Part shown: piece by piece, positions 16,561 to 17,431 of the stretch | Numbering within the stretch: position 1 is the stretch's first letter | Layout of the letters: every line of letters begins with the position of its first letter | NCBI GenBank assembly: GCA_964605705.1 | Contig: CAZSDW010000056.1 | Location: forward strand, 1-17,431 | Direction of reading: 5' to 3' | DNA: 17,431 bases | Origin: CAZSDW01 sp964605705 | Lineage (GTDB): Bacteria; Fidelibacterota; UBA2242 | Position numbers and translations under genes: made by a program | Notes under the pieces: generated by a model | Seen by the model: only the letters and a program-made list of their open reading frames with translations | Told to the model about the DNA's origin: nothing | The model's database searches: none

Positions 16561-16589
16561 AATGTAATATACGAAAGTAATTTAGACAA
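16561..16589 (-). promoter_or_regulatory. Candidate promoter of the tetR-efflux operon
   Basis: On the - strand, TTGTCT (16589-16584) is followed after 17 bases by TACATT (16566-16561). Both match the sigma-70 consensus at four of six positions with ideal spacing, and the 20-bp operator begins 9 bases downstream of the -10. In an AT-rich gap such matches arise by chance, so this is tentative. Confidence 0.4.
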
Positions 16590-16619
16590 GTAGAATTATA
16601 TAACCGGGTAATTAGACCA

Positions 16620-16633
16620 ACCTGATAGCAGGT
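16620..16633. other. Short hairpin between the operon promoter and the repeat array
   Basis: ACCTG and CAGGT form a 5-bp stem around ATAG. On the - strand it follows the last half-tRNA by about 40 bases and comes after a T-rich run rather than before one, so it is not a standard terminator for the array. Nothing else is recognisable between 16590 and 16673. Confidence 0.15.
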
Positions 16634-16673
16634 ATTTCTAAAATAAAAAAGTCCAGGTCATCGATACTTTAGT

Positions 16674-16729
16674 GCTCCGGCGATAGGACTTGAACCTACA
16701 TCCCGTCCGGACGGGATAACAGCCACCCG
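16674..16729 (-). pseudogene. Rearranged 3' half of tRNA-Asn, distal copy
   Basis: On the - strand: 13 bases identical to the intact tRNA (CGGGTGGCTGTTA, including the anticodon GTT), then a 16-base palindrome in place of 10 tRNA bases, then 27 bases identical to the tRNA T-arm, acceptor 3' strand and discriminator. It lacks the 5' acceptor strand, D-arm and 3' anticodon strand, so it cannot fold as a tRNA by itself. Confidence 0.85.
16701..16716. repeat. 16-bp palindrome inside the distal half-tRNA
   Basis: TCCCGTCCGGACGGGA is its own reverse complement; as RNA it would form a 6-bp GC-rich stem with a CCGG loop. It replaces the 10 bases that in the intact tRNA form the 3' anticodon strand and most of the variable loop. 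Confidence 0.85.
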
Positions 16730-16730
16730 A

Positions 16731-17006
16731 TTATTTATTCCACTCGAATGTTTGACCAATAATCGCCTCAATAACAGAATGACTTTTCTGTCGTTTAATC
16801 CAGCGTTCCCAGGACATTGCTTCCGACTTAGTACCAAACTGTTTCGAATATACAAGTTTCCATGGACGACCTCTTTGTGTCCATCCCTTTTTCTGTGAAT
16901 TGTGGTATTTTAACCGCTCCGAAGGATTAGCAGATATTCCAATGTAGAAATGATCAATGCGAATTGAATAAAGAATATAAAGATAGTATGGTGTTTGAGA
17001 ATTGAT
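16731..17006 (-). CDS. Small GIY-YIG nuclease-like protein, distal copy (no standard start codon)
   Basis: The frame ending at TAA 16733-16731 encodes a compact GIY-YIG domain of the COG2827/UPF0213 type. Numbering from an ATC at 17006 gives 91 residues: YLY (8-10) in the place of GIY, YIG (21-23), Arg31 in SERLKYHN, GWTQRGRPWKLVY (41-53), and the metal-binding Glu67 in SEAMSWERWIK. These are the expected catalytic positions. No ATG, GTG or TTG occurs between the previous in-frame stop (17066-17064) and the YLY motif; the frame is open for 110 codons, running through the half-tRNA. Translation would need ATC or ATT, read-in from upstream, or the copy is a pseudogene. The coordinates start at ATC as a convention. 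The domain is clear; expression is uncertain. Confidence 0.65.
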   Translation of the reverse strand: MNSQTPYYLYILYSIRIDHFYIGISANPSERLKYHNSQKKGWTQRGRPWKLVYSKQFGTKSEAMSWERWIKRQKSHSVIEAIIGQTFEWNK

Positions 17007-17062
17007 GCTCCGGCGATAGGACTTGAACCTACATCCCGTCCGGACGGGATAACAGCCACCCG
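17007..17062 (-). pseudogene. Rearranged 3' half of tRNA-Asn, between the two nuclease frames
   Basis: Identical to the half-tRNA at 16674-16729: 13 tRNA bases, the 16-bp palindrome, then 27 bases to the tRNA 3' end. It begins one base after the TAA of the proximal nuclease frame, and in the nuclease frame it is free of stop codons. Confidence 0.85.
17034..17049. repeat. 16-bp palindrome inside the proximal half-tRNA
   Basis: Second copy of TCCCGTCCGGACGGGA, in the same place relative to the tRNA sequence as the copy at 16701-16716. Confidence 0.85.
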
Positions 17063-17063
17063 A

Positions 17064-17339
17064 TTATTTATTCCACTCGAATGTTTGACCAATAATCGCC
17101 TCAATAACAGAATGACTTTTCTGTCGTTTAATCCAGCGTTCCCAGGACATTGCTTCCGACTTAGTACCAAACTGTTTCGAATATACAAGTTTCCATGGAC
17201 GACCTCTTTGTGTCCATCCCTTTTTCTGTGAATTGTGGTATTTTAACCGCTCCGAAGGATTAGCAGATATTCCAATGTAGAAATGATCAATGCGAATTGA
17301 ATAAAGAATATAAAGATAGTATGGTGTTTGAGAATTGAT
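17064..17339 (-). CDS. Small GIY-YIG nuclease-like protein, proximal copy (no standard start codon)
   Basis: Same protein as the distal copy, ending at TAA 17066-17064. Upstream the frame is open to a TAA formed inside the intact tRNA-Asn (17378-17376, from the TTAA at the anticodon), giving 103 codons before the stop. The first codon after the tRNA is ATC (17339-17337), following GGAGC of the tRNA 3' end, a GGAG far too close to act as a normal ribosome site for it. The codons AGC-ATC-AAT-TCT-CAA-ACA-CCA lead directly into YYLYILYS. Being directly behind an intact tRNA, it could be carried on the tRNA precursor transcript and released by 3' processing. Confidence 0.65.
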   Translation of the reverse strand: MNSQTPYYLYILYSIRIDHFYIGISANPSERLKYHNSQKKGWTQRGRPWKLVYSKQFGTKSEAMSWERWIKRQKSHSVIEAIIGQTFEWNK

Positions 17340-17340
17340 G

Positions 17341-17413
17341 CTCCGGCGATAGGACTTGAACCTACAACCTAGTGGTTAACAGCCACCCGCTCTGCCGATT
17401 GAGCTACGCCGGA
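17341..17413 (-). tRNA. tRNA-Asn (anticodon GTT)
   Basis: A complete 73-base cloverleaf on the - strand: acceptor TCCGGCG/CGCCGGA (7 perfect pairs), D-stem GCTC/GAGC, anticodon stem GGTGG/CCACT with one G-U pair, loop CTGTTAA with anticodon GTT, variable loop AGGTT, T-arm GTAGG TTCAAGT CCTAT, discriminator G. CCA is not encoded (the next bases are CAT), so it is added after transcription. The anticodon decodes AAC and AAT. The promoter is outside the window. The tRNA 3' end is the boundary of the tandem repeat. Confidence 0.96.
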
Positions 17414-17431
17414 ATAAAATCACTTTTTAAA

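Larger units (their letters stand above)
16674..17339 (-). repeat. Two exact 333-bp tandem units downstream of tRNA-Asn
   Basis: Units at 16674-17006 and 17007-17339 appear identical base for base on reading, with a period of exactly 333 (111 codons). In - strand order each unit holds a GIY-YIG reading frame, its TAA, and a rearranged 3' half of tRNA-Asn. A third partial copy is the 3' part of the intact tRNA starting at 17340. The common edge of all three copies is the tRNA 3' end. Identity across the whole unit indicates recent duplication or gene conversion. Confidence 0.95.

Noticed and set aside
16674..17062. Additional functional tRNA genes in the repeat units
   Set aside because: Both copies lack the 5' acceptor strand and D-arm, and the 3' anticodon strand is replaced, so no cloverleaf forms.
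16658..17188. ATG-initiated - strand frames at 16855-16658 and 17188-16910 starting MYIRNSLVLSRK
   Set aside because: They overlap the GIY-YIG domain in another frame, read on through the half-tRNA as PSGRDVGSSPIAG, and show no domain. The nuclease frame has clear GIY-YIG motifs and is preferred.
16674..17339. CRISPR array
   Set aside because: The repeats are 333-base directly adjacent units that contain a coding frame and half a tRNA; there are no short repeats with unique spacers.
16674..17413. Anticodon-nuclease or toxin reading of the GIY-YIG protein with the half-tRNA as decoy or immunity RNA
   Set aside because: Attractive, but nothing in the sequence shows tRNA cleavage, and GIY-YIG domains of this type are best known as DNA-cutting modules; kept only as an alternative idea.

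Overview
The window looks like chromosomal DNA from a Gram-negative bacterium of the FCB (Fibrobacteres-Chlorobi-Bacteroidetes) supergroup, possibly one of its uncultured lineages. The main reasons are a GWxTD-domain protein, a secreted Reg_prop-type beta-propeller, signal peptides and a lipobox, an outer-membrane TolC-type channel, and moderately AT-rich DNA. This placement is inference from gene content; there is no rRNA here.

Left half, + strand (181-9597): htpG (Hsp90) stands alone and ends in a good intrinsic terminator. Then follows a tightly packed, probably co-transcribed run: obg, dprA, a secreted beta-propeller protein, a GWxTD-domain protein, an isopropylmalate/isocitrate dehydrogenase-like protein that has lost most of its catalytic residues, and murA. 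Neighbouring genes from obg to the GWxTD gene overlap by 4 to 11 bases, so translational coupling is likely.

Right half, - strand (16503 down to 9757): a seven-gene operon for a complete export machine, in order TetR regulator, TolC-like outer-membrane channel, HlyD-like lipoprotein adaptor, two ABC ATPases and two ABC-2 permeases. It resembles the E. coli cecR-ybhGFSR locus, but with the YbhF double ATPase split into two genes and its own TolC. The two ATPases carry complementary defects, which predicts one catalytic and one degenerate ATP site. A perfect 20-bp palindrome just upstream of tetR, beside a plausible promoter, is the likely operator. The two oppositely oriented blocks converge on a 159-bp gap that holds a hairpin suited to ending the export operon.

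Right edge (16674-17413, - strand): the most unusual part. An intact tRNA-Asn(GTT) is followed by two exact 333-bp tandem units. Each unit encodes a small GIY-YIG nuclease-like protein with no ATG, GTG or TTG start. Each unit ends in a 3' half of the same tRNA-Asn in which the 3' anticodon strand and variable loop are replaced by a 16-bp perfect palindrome. The swap is +6 bases, keeps the reading frame, and removes the stop codon present in the intact tRNA, so the nuclease frame is open from one unit's stop through the half-tRNA into the next nuclease. I read this as a tRNA-targeted, self-amplifying nuclease cassette; the mechanism is inference.
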